A DNA stretch of 64,000 nt from Arundinibacter roseus (GTDB lineage: Bacteria > Bacteroidota > Bacteroidia > Cytophagales > Spirosomataceae), in NCBI RefSeq assembly GCF_004348825.1, contig NZ_SMJU01000008.1:124001-188000 (forward strand), read 5' to 3'. Within the stretch, counting starts at the first letter, position 1, and each line of letters opens with the position of its first letter. Of this stretch, positions 41,641 through 51,245 are shown piece by piece. The notes under the pieces were generated by a model. It saw only the letters and a program-made list of their open reading frames with translations. It searched no databases and was not told the DNA's origin. The position numbers and the translations under genes are program-made.

Positions 41641-42999
41641 TCAAAGGGTTGAACGATCAATTATATCACGCACTACTTCCTGAAAATAGGCCCCGTTGTA
41701 CGGCCCAAACCAGCTCATTGTGAGGGTTTCGTATTGGTCTTTATCAAAATGGCGGTCATCCGTAATGTATCCGGCATAGGCTCCATTAAAACTTGTTACC
41801 ATCAGATGCAGTCCTTTGGAGGAAGCGTAGGCGGTCAGTTCCTGCATGAGCTCCCCCGAAAAATCACAGGGCATACCAACCATCAGAATATCACCCAGGC
41901 GCAGCACTTTCACAAAAGCCGGGTAATCGCCAAAGGCCCAGCGAAACACCCACGAGCGCAGGGCCCATGTCTGATTCAATCGTGGGCTTGGCTCCCGAAG
42001 TGGCAAAGCAACCGTATAGGCCTGTAAGTGAAAAGTTGGCTGCACACGTACTGAGTCTAGAACTGATTGGATTGCCGTTTCAACGCCGTCAGCCTGATGC
42101 CCGATTTCTTCAAAATCGGTATTCCCTACCTCTTCCGGCCCCATGCTGCCAACTGCGCCAGCCAGGTAAATCGCAAAATCTGCTTCGCCATCTTCCAGAG
42201 AATCCACCAACGCCCCGGCGTAGTCGCGCGACAGCACCAGATTTTTGGAATTAAGAACCGTAGCATGCGCGGCATACGAACTCAAAAGGACCGTTTGGCC
42301 ATCAGCAGCCCGGAGAACAATGTTCCGTACCCATGGGTCAACTGTGGTATCTGTGAGCCCGCGCAGGCGGTTACGGACATCCGCCGAGTCGCTTACCTGA
42401 ACGTAGTCAATCTCAACATTCTGCTTGTTTTTTTGGGACAATTGAATCGCCCGAATCATGGCATCGGCAATTTTCCCTGCCGTAGCCGGATTGTAATCAC
42501 CCGCAAATAATTTCCCGGTGACGGTATCGCCCCAGCCACCAATGCTATTGTGCGTATGCGTGGCTCCCGGATACACCTGATCGAAGTTCAACCCCAAAGC
42601 GGGGAGGCGGGCTTTCAGACTGTCGGTAACGGCTGGCGGAATAATCAATAAATCGGCAGCCAGAATTACGGCCTGTGTATGTCCATTGTCAAAAACCAGA
42701 GCCCGGACAAAAACTGAATCATGCACACTTTCGTAATGCTTGCCCCGTCGATTGCCGTAGCCTGCCATTGGCGTTGGGCTGTCAGGCGTAAAATTAACTT
42801 TGGCCCAACCCGCCTGCATCTGTCCGGTCGAATCGAACGGAACGGATTTGATCTGACTTATATTTTTTTTCCATACCCGGTAATAGTCCATTTCCTGGTA
42901 TGGCGTATAGTCAAGCGTTGTGACAAGACTTACCAGCAAAAGCAGGATCAGCAGGAGGAATCCTGCCAGGATTTTCAAAGAAATTTTTAGTAGTTTCAT
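41641..42999 (-). CDS. Neutral/alkaline non-lysosomal ceramidase-domain protein, membrane anchored
   Basis: A 452-aa protein with one N-terminal membrane helix (residues 8-28). The ceramidase N-domain is recognisable from 'AGWAKVNFTPDSPTPMAGYG' and 'V-H-D-S-V-F-V-R-A-L-V', and from the metal-site block 'YPGATHTHNSIGGWGD' with its THTH histidines. Later come 'L-S-S-Y-A-A-H-A-T-V-L' and 'MVGMPCDFSGELMQEL'. It lacks the C-terminal Ig-like domain of full ceramidases, like many Bacteroidota members. It may act on sphingolipid or related amide lipids, which these bacteria make. First gene of a two-gene operon with a thioesterase. Confidence 0.82.
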   Translation of the reverse strand: MKLLKISLKILAGFLLLILLLLVSLVTTLDYTPYQEMDYYRVWKKNISQIKSVPFDSTGQMQAGWAKVNFTPDSPTPMAGYGNRRGKHYESVHDSVFVRALVFDNGHTQAVILAADLLIIPPAVTDSLKARLPALGLNFDQVYPGATHTHNSIGGWGDTVTGKLFAGDYNPATAGKIADAMIRAIQLSQKNKQNVEIDYVQVSDSADVRNRLRGLTDTTVDPWVRNIVLRAADGQTVLLSSYAAHATVLNSKNLVLSRDYAGALVDSLEDGEADFAIYLAGAVGSMGPEEVGNTDFEEIGHQADGVETAIQSVLDSVRVQPTFHLQAYTVALPLREPSPRLNQTWALRSWVFRWAFGDYPAFVKVLRLGDILMVGMPCDFSGELMQELTAYASSKGLHLMVTSFNGAYAGYITDDRHFDKDQYETLTMSWFGPYNGAYFQEVVRDIIDRSTL

Positions 43000-43145
43000 G
43001 CCGTTTTCCGAAAGCAGGTAGAACAGTAGGTTGGGTTTATCTTAACGTCTGAAAAAACGAATTACCGGGTTTTTATTGACAAATAACCTCAGAATTTACT
43101 TTTTTACCGCATTTTTAATTCTACAATTTACTACTAAAAACCACG

Positions 43146-43907
43146 ATGCGCCCCTATATTCTTGCCGAAACCAACTGGAAAGCTCTAAAAAATCAAACAA
43201 TTGACCTGGTCATTTTGCCGTGGGGAGCTACTGAGGCGCACAACTACCATTTGCCTTACGCTACGGATGTGATTGAAGCGGATCATATCGCTGCCGAGTC
43301 GGCCCGCATTGCGTGGGAAGCCGGTGCCAAAGTGATGGTTTTGCCGACAATTCCTTTTGGGGTCAATAGCGGCCAAACGGATATTTTGCTGGATATTAAC
43401 ATGCACCCAAGCACGCAACTTGCCGTGCTGAATGACATCGTAGAGGTTCTTAATCGTCAGGGGATTTACAAACTGCTTGTGCTGAATAGTCACGGTGGCA
43501 ACGACTTCAAACCCATTTTGCGGGAATTGGGCGTGCGGTTTCCGAGCATGCATTTGAGCCTGTGTTTTTGGTTTTCGGTGTTGGATAGAAGCCAGTACTT
43601 TGAAGAAAAGGGCGATCATGCCGACGAAGTCGAGACAAGCCTGATGATGCATCTGCGGCCCGATTTGGTCCGTCCGCTCGAAGAAGCGGGCGATGGCTCC
43701 GCCAAAGTGCATACCGTGGAGGCTTTTCGGGAAGGCTGGGCCTGGACCGAGCGTAAATGGTCGCAGGTGACAGAAGATACGGGCATTGGAAATCCTAAAA
43801 AATCATCTGCTCCAAAAGGCGAGCGTTTCTTTATGGATCTTACCCAAAAGCTCGGGCAATTCTTTGTAGAACTCGCTCAGGCTGATCCCAAAGCAATGTA
43901 CGAGTAA
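43146..43907 (+). CDS. Creatininase family amidohydrolase
   Basis: A 253-aa protein, normal for the family. It has the metal-binding block 'LPWGATEAHNYHLPYATD' (His and Asp ligands, about residues 28-45), then 'VLNSHGGNDFKPI' (His ligand) and 'DHADEVETSLMMHLRPD' (Glu ligand). Members hydrolyse cyclic amides: creatinine in the type enzyme, the formamide intermediate in riboflavin/F420 synthesis, or mycofactocin and other substrates. Which of these applies cannot be told. It is a single gene. Confidence 0.87.
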   Translation: MRPYILAETNWKALKNQTIDLVILPWGATEAHNYHLPYATDVIEADHIAAESARIAWEAGAKVMVLPTIPFGVNSGQTDILLDINMHPSTQLAVLNDIVEVLNRQGIYKLLVLNSHGGNDFKPILRELGVRFPSMHLSLCFWFSVLDRSQYFEEKGDHADEVETSLMMHLRPDLVRPLEEAGDGSAKVHTVEAFREGWAWTERKWSQVTEDTGIGNPKKSSAPKGERFFMDLTQKLGQFFVELAQADPKAMYE

Positions 43908-44048
43908 TTTTTTTTACTAATTTTATATAATTAAATAAATAAAAAATTTAACTATATTTGAAAATCATTTTTGCGTTTTCAGAAATGGTTATCTAAAAAT
44001 CACACGTGAATAGGCCAATTCACTAACTTCCTAGCCTTTAACCAACTA

Positions 44049-44080
44049 TACCGTACTCCTTCCAGAGTACGGTATTTTTT
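44049..44080 (+). terminator. Intrinsic terminator downstream of the creatininase gene
   Basis: TACCGTACTC (44049-44058) pairs with GAGTACGGTA (44065-44074), then six T. It is 140 bp after the stop; the stretch between is AT-rich with nothing recognised. Confidence 0.85.
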
Positions 44081-44101
44081 CTTCATAATCTTACCTAAAT
44101 T

Positions 44102-44713
44102 TCAATCCTGATAATCTGGGGAATACTCAATATTCAATTGGCTAAAAAAATCTTTTTCATTTACTTCCCGAATTTCTCCCGGCCGCAAGTCGCCCAACGA
44201 TAGGTTTTCAATCGACACGCGAATGAGCCGCTGCACCGGATGTCGAATCACTTTCATCATTTTTCGGATCTGCCGAAACTTCCCTTCCGTCAGCGATAGC
44301 CGAAGCCACGTATGCGGCAGATCTTCGCGAAAGCTGTACCCGGCGGCAAACAAATTTTCGGGCGGTACTACAATCGATGCTTCGCAGGGCGCGGTTGTGT
44401 AGTCCACATTTCCCTTGATTCTAATAGAAATTCCGCTTCTGATTTGCTGCAAAGTATCCTCACTTACTTCCCGAATCACACGTACGAGGTAGGTACGGGC
44501 GTGGGTTTTGGGGCCTTGAAAAAGCAGTCTCGTTACTTTTTTGTTGGTCGTCAGAATCAGTAATCCTTCCGAAATATTGTCGAGCCGGCCGATGGGATGC
44601 GTGCCTTCCGGAAAATCAATCCCCAAGTCACCCAACATGCGCATAGACGGTACTCCCTTAAATTGCGACAACATATCGTAGGGTTTATTCAGGATAAAAT
44701 AGCGATGCGGCAT
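44102..44713 (-). CDS. rluE: 23S rRNA pseudouridine synthase, RsuA/RluE type
   Basis: A 203-aa protein of the short RsuA-family form without an S4 domain. It starts 'YFILNKPYDMLSQF' (the K-P-x-x-x-x-S/T block) and has the catalytic 'HPIGRLDNISEGLLILT' with its GRLD Asp. It ends with 'LTEGKFRQIRKMM', as in RluE. These enzymes isomerise a uridine in 23S rRNA. The Asn in GRLDNISEG where D is common is a mild variation. The RluE assignment rests on domain length; another RsuA-group target is possible. Confidence 0.83.
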   Translation of the reverse strand: MPHRYFILNKPYDMLSQFKGVPSMRMLGDLGIDFPEGTHPIGRLDNISEGLLILTTNKKVTRLLFQGPKTHARTYLVRVIREVSEDTLQQIRSGISIRIKGNVDYTTAPCEASIVVPPENLFAAGYSFREDLPHTWLRLSLTEGKFRQIRKMMKVIRHPVQRLIRVSIENLSLGDLRPGEIREVNEKDFFSQLNIEYSPDYQD

Positions 44714-44789
44714 TCGTGGACTTTATTTAAATCTTGTATGTAAGGCTTCTTTCCTGGACAAAATTCTTCAATATAGTTTATAAAAAAAA

Positions 44790-47700
44790 TCAGGCTTTTA
44801 TTTCCTCCTCCACCGCCGGCGGAAGCAATTTATACAAAACGGGCGTCACGACTCGTGACAGAATGGTGGAGCTGACGAGTCCGCCAATCAGCACCCACGC
44901 CAACGGCGAGTAGAGCGGATTGCCTTCAATCGCCAGCGGAATCAGCCCTCCGATTGCCGTAAGCGACGTAAGCACAATGGGCACAAACCGAACTTCCCCC
45001 GCCTGCTGAATGGCTTCAATGAGCGGCACACCCTGCGCCCGTAACTGATTGGTGAAATCGACGAGTAGAATTGAGTTTTTGACTTCGATACCAATCAACG
45101 CAATGAGCCCGATAATGGCCACAAATGAAAGAGGATAACCCACCAGAAAAAGTGCCGAAAGTGCTCCAATAACGCCCAACGGAATAACCGAAAGCACAAT
45201 TAAAGAACTTTTAAACGTACCAAATTCGAGCACTAAAACACCCAGAAAACCAAATGCGGTGATGAGAATAATGGTGCCCAACCCACCAAAAGACTTGGCG
45301 CGGGCTTCGAGTTCGCCCGCTGCTGCGTAGCTGAAACCCGCCGGGAAGGTATATTGATCCAACTTTCCGATGATTTGATTATAGACATTATCTACCAGAA
45401 AATCACTTTTGACAAAAGCTGAAATCGTTACATAGCGGTCTTTATCGTAGTGACGAATCTGATTGGTTGCGCTCTCAAATTCAATATCTGCGATTTGTTT
45501 CAACGGAATTGAAACGCCCGTTTGCGAATTAATGTATAGATTGTTCAAAACCCGCTGATCCGTCACCTTTCCCTTGGGCATCGTGACCGTGATCGTAAAA
45601 TCGTCTCCGTTAGTATCCTTAAACGTACCAACCGAAAGGCCCGCCACCGCCAGCCGAATCGTGCGATTCAGGTCAACCATAGATACGCCCAGCATTCCGG
45701 CTTTTTCTTTATTGACTTTTACCCGCAAATCCGTTTTTCGGTTTGCCAATGGGTTATTCACATAAATGGTTCCGGGCGTATTTTTGAGAATTGACTCAAC
45801 CTCAGCGGCAACCGAACGCAGCTTTTCGAGGTCTTCTCCAAACACGCGAATGGCAATGGGCGCTTCGGTATTGGGCCCTTGTTCAAAGTCCTTTACCTGA
45901 ACTTTGGCATTGGGAACCTGTGCAAAACGGTTTCTTAGTTCATCAATAATTTCGCCTTTTTTGCTCGTGGACACATCGGTAAGTTGCACAAAAAATTCTG
46001 CTGCATTGGAAGCTTCCGATTTCTGAATGACATTGTAGTAAATCCGTGGATTTCCCCTTCCTACATTGGTGGTGCTGTATTTTACTTCGGGAATCATTTT
46101 CAGTTCAGCTTCCACCAGGCGAGCAATCCGGTTGGTTTCAGAAAGTGCCGTACCATCGGGCGTTTCGACGGTAACCAGAAACATTGGTTTTTCGGATTTT
46201 GGAAATAGCGCAAAGCCAATCACTTTTACCAACCCGAGCGAAGCCACAAAAAGCATTCCGGCCACCGCAAGTGTTGGAAGCGGATGCCGTAACGCCCAGA
46301 ATAAGAGTTTACTATACGAGCCACTGATTACTTTTTTGAGGGCACGAAGAAAAATATTTCCCTCTGGATTATGATCAGCTTTTAACAAACGACTACTCAA
46401 AAACGGCACAATTGTGAGCGATACAACCATCGAGGCAAGGATCGTCATGGTGACGGCCATTGGCAAACTGCGGATGAAATCGCCGGAGGCTTCGGGCAGA
46501 AAATTAAGCGGCAAAAACGCCAGCACCAGCGTAACGGTGCAACCAATAACGGCCAGGGTAATTTGGCGCGTAGCTTTAATAGCCGCTTCGCGGCGTGGAT
46601 AGCCTTCGCGCATCCATCGTTCGATGTTTTCGACCACCACAATGGAATCATCAACCAGAATTCCAAGCGCTACAATTAGTCCGACTATACTCAGCTGATT
46701 AATACTAAATCCCAGATAATCAATGGCTGCAAGGCCGATAGCCAGCGAAAGTGGAATGGAGATCATGACCACCAGCGCCGCCCGAAACCCCAAAGGAAGT
46801 AACGTCAGGGAAACCAGAAAAATGGCAATGGCAAAATCTTTGGAAAAGCGTCCCAGACGTTTGCTTACACTTTCCGCCTGATCAAAATTCTTGACCAGTT
46901 CAATATGTTGGGGCAACGTGGCAGAAAACTTTTCGATCACCGGATTGATGGCCTTCCCAACCTGCTCGATGTTCTGACCTTCCTTTTGGGCCGCCGTGAC
47001 CAATACACAGCGCCGACCGTTGAGCCGGGTAATGTGCGTTTCTTCTTCGTAGTTAAAGTCTACGTCCGCAACGTTTCGCAGATACACAATTTTGCTACCA
47101 TTGGTACCCACAATCGTATTCCGTATTTCGTCGATTGTGGTGTAGTCGCCGGATGTTTTTACATTAAATTTTCGCTCACCAGCCTGCAAACTTCCGCCCG
47201 GAATCGTGGCGTTTTCTGCCTGTACCGCCCCCAGCACCCGATTCAGCGCAATGCCTTCGAGAGCCATTTTTTCAATATTGAGCGTTACCCGCACCGTACT
47301 TGCCGGATAGCCCCAGTCTGCCACGCTTTTCAGACTTTTTATTTTGGTAAGTTCATCTTTGAGCCGGTCTGCCTGATCGCCCAATTCTTTATCGGAGGCG
47401 GTTTCAGACAGCAATGCCACCTGTACGATGTTTACGTCGGTAGGAGAAAATCGGCGGATTTCGGTTCGGAAAATATCCTGCGGCAATTGGCTTTGCAAGG
47501 CGCCTACTTCCCGGACCATTTCCTGGTATTTTTCGTCGGGATCTTCGCTAAACTCGTAGTCTACCTGTACCACGGCGAGGCCATCGTCGATGGTTGTTAT
47601 AATCGTTTTTACATTGTCAAGGGCCGAAAATCGCTCCTCTACTTTATCTACCACCAGTTCTTCCATGTCAAGCGCATCCGTACCCGGATATACGTAAACC

Positions 47701-47840
47701 ACGGCAAAAGAAGGTGCGAAAAATTCGGGGTCCTCGCCCCGGGGCATATTGAGCAGCGAGTTGACACCCAAGGCCACCACACCGATAAACATCACCAGCA
47801 TAAACTGCCAGTTTTTTACACTAAATTCCGATAAGTTCAT
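44790..47840 (-). CDS. RND-family efflux transporter permease (AcrB/HAE1-like)
   Basis: A 1016-aa protein, the standard size, with twelve membrane helices and two large periplasmic loops. The helix-4 proton-relay motif 'GLIVALGILVDDSIVVVENI' is intact, and 'GLIALIGIEVKNSILLVDF' is the matching second-half helix. The periplasmic N-terminal loop begins 'NSLLNMPRGEDPEFFAPSFA', typical of the subgroup that pairs with a lipoprotein adaptor. It pumps drugs or toxic metabolites out with the adaptor and TolC-type channel encoded just upstream. Operon order is channel, adaptor, pump. A TetR gene upstream is the likely repressor. Confidence 0.93.
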   Translation of the reverse strand: MNLSEFSVKNWQFMLVMFIGVVALGVNSLLNMPRGEDPEFFAPSFAVVYVYPGTDALDMEELVVDKVEERFSALDNVKTIITTIDDGLAVVQVDYEFSEDPDEKYQEMVREVGALQSQLPQDIFRTEIRRFSPTDVNIVQVALLSETASDKELGDQADRLKDELTKIKSLKSVADWGYPASTVRVTLNIEKMALEGIALNRVLGAVQAENATIPGGSLQAGERKFNVKTSGDYTTIDEIRNTIVGTNGSKIVYLRNVADVDFNYEEETHITRLNGRRCVLVTAAQKEGQNIEQVGKAINPVIEKFSATLPQHIELVKNFDQAESVSKRLGRFSKDFAIAIFLVSLTLLPLGFRAALVVMISIPLSLAIGLAAIDYLGFSINQLSIVGLIVALGILVDDSIVVVENIERWMREGYPRREAAIKATRQITLAVIGCTVTLVLAFLPLNFLPEASGDFIRSLPMAVTMTILASMVVSLTIVPFLSSRLLKADHNPEGNIFLRALKKVISGSYSKLLFWALRHPLPTLAVAGMLFVASLGLVKVIGFALFPKSEKPMFLVTVETPDGTALSETNRIARLVEAELKMIPEVKYSTTNVGRGNPRIYYNVIQKSEASNAAEFFVQLTDVSTSKKGEIIDELRNRFAQVPNAKVQVKDFEQGPNTEAPIAIRVFGEDLEKLRSVAAEVESILKNTPGTIYVNNPLANRKTDLRVKVNKEKAGMLGVSMVDLNRTIRLAVAGLSVGTFKDTNGDDFTITVTMPKGKVTDQRVLNNLYINSQTGVSIPLKQIADIEFESATNQIRHYDKDRYVTISAFVKSDFLVDNVYNQIIGKLDQYTFPAGFSYAAAGELEARAKSFGGLGTIILITAFGFLGVLVLEFGTFKSSLIVLSVIPLGVIGALSALFLVGYPLSFVAIIGLIALIGIEVKNSILLVDFTNQLRAQGVPLIEAIQQAGEVRFVPIVLTSLTAIGGLIPLAIEGNPLYSPLAWVLIGGLVSSTILSRVVTPVLYKLLPPAVEEEIKA

Positions 47841-47978
47841 GGTTATATGAGCTAGAATAAAGATAATTTTTCCTTCTCCGATCGAAATTTCAAACCGGAA
47901 TCAAGAGAGTTTGGGAATACGTAGAAAAACCAAAAGTGAGTGGTTCCAGCGAATCTGAGTTAGCAAGATATCCGTGCA

Positions 47979-49013
47979 TTACTGAATTCTGGAACCGTCC
48001 CGCAGAAAACCACTTCCGGCCGTGATGACCTGAGAAACGCCATCCAATCCGCTGCGGATCAGCACATTTTTGCCATCCAGAAAGCCCACAACAACCGGAA
48101 TTCGCCGGGCTTTTCCCTGTGCATTGACGAAGACAAAGGCATTTTTTCCGTTTCCTTCCACAATAGCCTCAATCGGAACTACCGCATACGAACGACTTTG
48201 ACGGGGCAGAAGCGTCACGGTGGCAAAGAGCCCGGTAGCTAATCTTTTGTCCGAATTATCCAGGCGAATTTCTACTTCATATAAACTACTCAACGGGTCG
48301 GCAGCCTGCGCCATAGTGGTCACTTTGCCTTTAAAAATCTCATCCGGATAAGCATCCAGCTCTATCGTGGCCTGATCGCCGGGAGCGAGGCGGGCCCAAT
48401 CTTTATCAGAAACTCCCACGCGCACTACCCAGTCGCTGCGGCGGTTGGAAGCCAGCAACAGGACCGGCGCACCGGAAGAAGCCAACTCGCCTTCATTCAT
48501 AAACTTACGTGTGACGGTGCCGTCGATGGGAGAGGTAATGCGTGAATAAGCCTGATTAAAACGGGCAATTTGTAGACTTTGGTTGGCCACATCGTATCCC
48601 GTGCTGGCATTTTGCATTTGTTCCAGCGTGGCAGCGGTGTCGCGAAGCATTTGCTCTACCCGATTGCGGTCGCGTTCTGCCTTTTCGGCAGAAAACTGCG
48701 CCTGTTTTACCTGTGCGCTAATTTCGGTCTGATCCAGAACGGCCAACAACTGACCTTTTCGAACGGCCTGCCCTTCTTTTACCAGGATTTGGCTCACAAT
48801 TCCACCGATTTTGAACGAAAGTCTTGCCTCTTCCGACGAGGCTACCCGGCCCGAAACCAGTACCGGTTCTACCCGAATGGTGTCCCGTACCGAAACCGTT
48901 TTGATAGCAATAAACTCTTCATCGGTCACCTTGGTTTGCTGAGCTTCTTTCTCAGAACATGCCGCCAAAACCCAGGAAAGAAGGAAAATGGATGGAAGTA
49001 CAATGGATTTCAT
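47979..49013 (-). CDS. RND efflux periplasmic adaptor (membrane fusion lipoprotein)
   Basis: A 344-aa protein with a lipobox (LAAC, Cys19). The biotinyl-lipoyl-like half 'GIVSQILVKEGQAVRKGQLL' is followed by a helical hairpin ('QVKQAQFSAEKAERDRNRVE') and the second lipoyl half 'R-I-T-S-P-I-D-G-T-V-T-R-K-F'. A beta-barrel and a membrane-proximal domain come after. It bridges the inner-membrane pump and the outer-membrane channel. Located between the two partner genes. Confidence 0.92.
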   Translation of the reverse strand: MKSIVLPSIFLLSWVLAACSEKEAQQTKVTDEEFIAIKTVSVRDTIRVEPVLVSGRVASSEEARLSFKIGGIVSQILVKEGQAVRKGQLLAVLDQTEISAQVKQAQFSAEKAERDRNRVEQMLRDTAATLEQMQNASTGYDVANQSLQIARFNQAYSRITSPIDGTVTRKFMNEGELASSGAPVLLLASNRRSDWVVRVGVSDKDWARLAPGDQATIELDAYPDEIFKGKVTTMAQAADPLSSLYEVEIRLDNSDKRLATGLFATVTLLPRQSRSYAVVPIEAIVEGNGKNAFVFVNAQGKARRIPVVVGFLDGKNVLIRSGLDGVSQVITAGSGFLRDGSRIQ

Positions 49014-49061
49014 GAGTGTCTGTTTTTTAACAAATAGAATAAATCAAATCACTGAAATGGC

Positions 49062-50432
49062 TCAGGGTTTATAGATTGTTTTGTTCAAAAGGGAGGTTTT
49101 GATAAGTACATCGTAGCGCGAAAGCGACTGTTGCAAGCGGGCCGTAAGCAAATCGTTTTGGGCTTTGATAAACTCAATCAGTAGTACATTTCCGTTCCGA
49201 TACCGACTGTCAATGACCTGAAAATACTGACTTGCCTTGCTCAACCCAACCTCCGTTGCGCGCAGATTCTGACGCGTAGCCATGAGCTCGTAATACGCCT
49301 GAGTAACCTGCAGAGCAATTTGTCTCTCTACTTCCTGATGCTTTACTTTGAGCACATCTGTTTGGATTTTAGCCTGTTGTGTCCTGGATTTTCGTTCGTA
49401 GCCTTTGAACAAATCCCAGCTCAGACCTACCTGCGCTACCAAATACGCCTGACCGCTGAACGTATAGCCGAAGCCCTGAAAACCGGTATTTCCTCCCACA
49501 AAAACGGAGGGTAAACGCCCGGCAACTTCCTGCATTCGCAAAGCATTTTGGGCCGCAGTAATTGAATAATCCAGCTGCTTTAGCTCTTGACGATCTTGAA
49601 CTGCCTCACCTGTCAGGCCAGATAAATCACTGGTAGTCAAATTAGTTGTGGACAATTTCCCTGGCAGCGCCGTGTCGATGGCAATGGGTTCCTGTAAGTT
49701 GCGGTTAAGAATAAAGTTGAAATAAGCCTGGGCAATCTGTTGATTTTTGGTAGCCTCAGCCAGTTGTTGATCCAGCTTACTGAACTCATATTCTGCCGAT
49801 AGCACCGCATCTTTGGTTACTACATTGTTGGCTACCAATTTTTGGTTCAGTCGGATCAATTCCTGCATTACGCGCAGGCTATTTTCAAAAATCCGGCTTG
49901 CTTCCAGCGTTTGCGCATACTGATAGTAGGCCGTTTCAATGGTATAGCGCAGCTCGTTGGCAACCACTTTTTTCTTTGCTTCCTGTGCCGAAAGCAAATT
50001 TTGCTGAATCAGGTAATTGTACTGAATTTCAGGATTATAGATTGAATACTGAAAGCTGATTTTTGTATCATGGAAATTATTGGGCGCCAGCTGTTCGTCC
50101 ACGTTTTGAATCTGTGGAAAACGGTTGGACTGTGTCATTTCGTTCAGCGTGCTGTACACAGGATTTAATAAATCACCGACCGGAAACTGCAACCGACGGC
50201 CACCGGCGGCGAGCGAGTAGGTAGGCGCAAAGGTTACCTGAGGGTAAAATAAAGCCCGCGCCTGCCGGATATTCTCCGCAACCCGGGCAATTTCCAGAGT
50301 TTCCTGTTGAAGCGATAAATTTTTCTCTAACCCTTCCCGAACATACTCTTCCAGAATATCAGAGCGTTGAGCAACTGCGGGAAAGAAGACCATACAACCC
50401 AAAAGCACAAAGTAGAATTTCTTAATAACCAT
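49062..50432 (-). CDS. TolC-family outer-membrane efflux channel
   Basis: A 456-aa protein with a signal peptide (cleavage near FPAVA-Q, residue 21). It has two long coiled-coil repeats typical of the outer membrane efflux protein family: 'YVREGLEKNLSLQQETLEIA' in the first half and 'ALQVTQAYYELMATRQNLRA' in the second. First gene of the efflux operon. A 17-bp palindrome matching one near the TetR gene lies 10 bp upstream of its start (50442-50458). Confidence 0.92.
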   Translation of the reverse strand: MVIKKFYFVLLGCMVFFPAVAQRSDILEEYVREGLEKNLSLQQETLEIARVAENIRQARALFYPQVTFAPTYSLAAGGRRLQFPVGDLLNPVYSTLNEMTQSNRFPQIQNVDEQLAPNNFHDTKISFQYSIYNPEIQYNYLIQQNLLSAQEAKKKVVANELRYTIETAYYQYAQTLEASRIFENSLRVMQELIRLNQKLVANNVVTKDAVLSAEYEFSKLDQQLAEATKNQQIAQAYFNFILNRNLQEPIAIDTALPGKLSTTNLTTSDLSGLTGEAVQDRQELKQLDYSITAAQNALRMQEVAGRLPSVFVGGNTGFQGFGYTFSGQAYLVAQVGLSWDLFKGYERKSRTQQAKIQTDVLKVKHQEVERQIALQVTQAYYELMATRQNLRATEVGLSKASQYFQVIDSRYRNGNVLLIEFIKAQNDLLTARLQQSLSRYDVLIKTSLLNKTIYKP

Positions 50433-50441
50433 AGTTCATAC

Positions 50442-50458
50442 ACTAAACAGTGTTCATT
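50442..50458. promoter_or_regulatory. Candidate TetR operator upstream of the efflux operon
   Basis: ACTAAACAGTGTTCATT, a 17-bp imperfect palindrome centred on a G. It shares the core AACAGTGTT-x-ATT with the site at 51171-51187 in front of the TetR gene. It ends 10 bp upstream of the channel gene start. Confidence 0.7.
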
Positions 50459-50525
50459 ATAGAGTTAAAAAAGTAGTGCAGCAAGCTGCACAAGGTATAC
50501 TCCTAGTAAAAGGTACTACTGATTC

Positions 50526-51143
50526 TCAAAAAGAAGAGCGCATCATCTTGACAAACAGCGCATAGGATTGTTGCATTCGCTCTTTTTCCCGATTGTCATT
50601 AAACATCTTCATCCGATCTTTCAAAAAAATTATAACCAATCCGTGCATATAGCTCCAAATTGTCAGAGCAGCCGTTTCTACATCCAACTCTTTGAAATAA
50701 CCCGCTTTAATACAGTCTGTTATCACGTATTCCAGCAAAGAAAAGGCTTTCAATCCATCCTCCCACACCTCATCGCGGCAGGCCAAATCCTGCATAGGTC
50801 CTTTCATGACAAACATCAGGTCATACATTTCAGGATTTTCAACTGCATATTTTATATACCGATGTCCCATTTCGACAAGCCTTGCAAAAGGATCACTGAT
50901 GTCGTTTACCTGCGAAAGTTCGAGCGTCATTTTGCGGAAAGCCGCTTCGTGTAAAGCAAAAAGAAGCTCATTCTTGTCTTTATAGTACAAATAAATAGTA
51001 CCCGGACTATATTCTATGGCGTCGGCGATATTACGAATACTTGTTTTTTCGTATCCTTTGGTCAAAAATAACGTTCGGGCAGCTTCCAGAATCAAGTCGC
51101 GCATTTCTTCCCTGTCCCGTTCTTTTCGTTCGACTATTCCCAT
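50526..51143 (-). CDS. TetR/AcrR-family transcriptional repressor
   Basis: A 205-aa protein. The N-terminal helix-turn-helix is canonical: 'RDLILEAARTLFLTKGYEKT', 'SIRNIADAIEYSPGTIYLYY', 'KDKNELLF'. The ligand-binding C-terminal domain is all helical with no further family signature. It is encoded just upstream of the efflux operon in the same direction, and similar palindromes sit before both transcription units. It therefore most likely represses itself and the pump, released by a pump substrate. Confidence 0.9.
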   Translation of the reverse strand: MGIVERKERDREEMRDLILEAARTLFLTKGYEKTSIRNIADAIEYSPGTIYLYYKDKNELLFALHEAAFRKMTLELSQVNDISDPFARLVEMGHRYIKYAVENPEMYDLMFVMKGPMQDLACRDEVWEDGLKAFSLLEYVITDCIKAGYFKELDVETAALTIWSYMHGLVIIFLKDRMKMFNDNREKERMQQSYALFVKMMRSSF

Positions 51144-51163
51144 GGTTTATTCTAAATACACTA

Positions 51164-51171
51164 CAAATATA
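51164..51171 (-). promoter_or_regulatory. -7 box for the TetR gene
   Basis: On the minus strand this reads TATATTTG, an exact TAnnTTTG match, 21-28 bp before the start at 51143. The candidate operator begins at its upstream edge and fills the space where the -33 element would lie. Confidence 0.6.
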
Positions 51172-51187
51172 ATGAACAGTGTTTATT
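51171..51187. promoter_or_regulatory. Candidate TetR operator at the TetR promoter
   Basis: AATGAACAGTGTTTATT, a 17-bp palindrome centred on a G with one mismatch between arms. It abuts the -7 box and covers the promoter spacer. The core is shared with the site at 50442-50458. Confidence 0.75.
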
Positions 51188-51245
51188 GACAATAATTTAT
51201 CGAAGTTATTTTTTAAAAATAAATTTCCAGACACTGATTCTGTAC

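Noticed and set aside
46905-47834. 309-codon plus-strand frame antisense to the RND pump
   Set aside because: The pump gene has intact motifs throughout; the antisense frame is rich in Phe, His and Arg as expected for a shadow.
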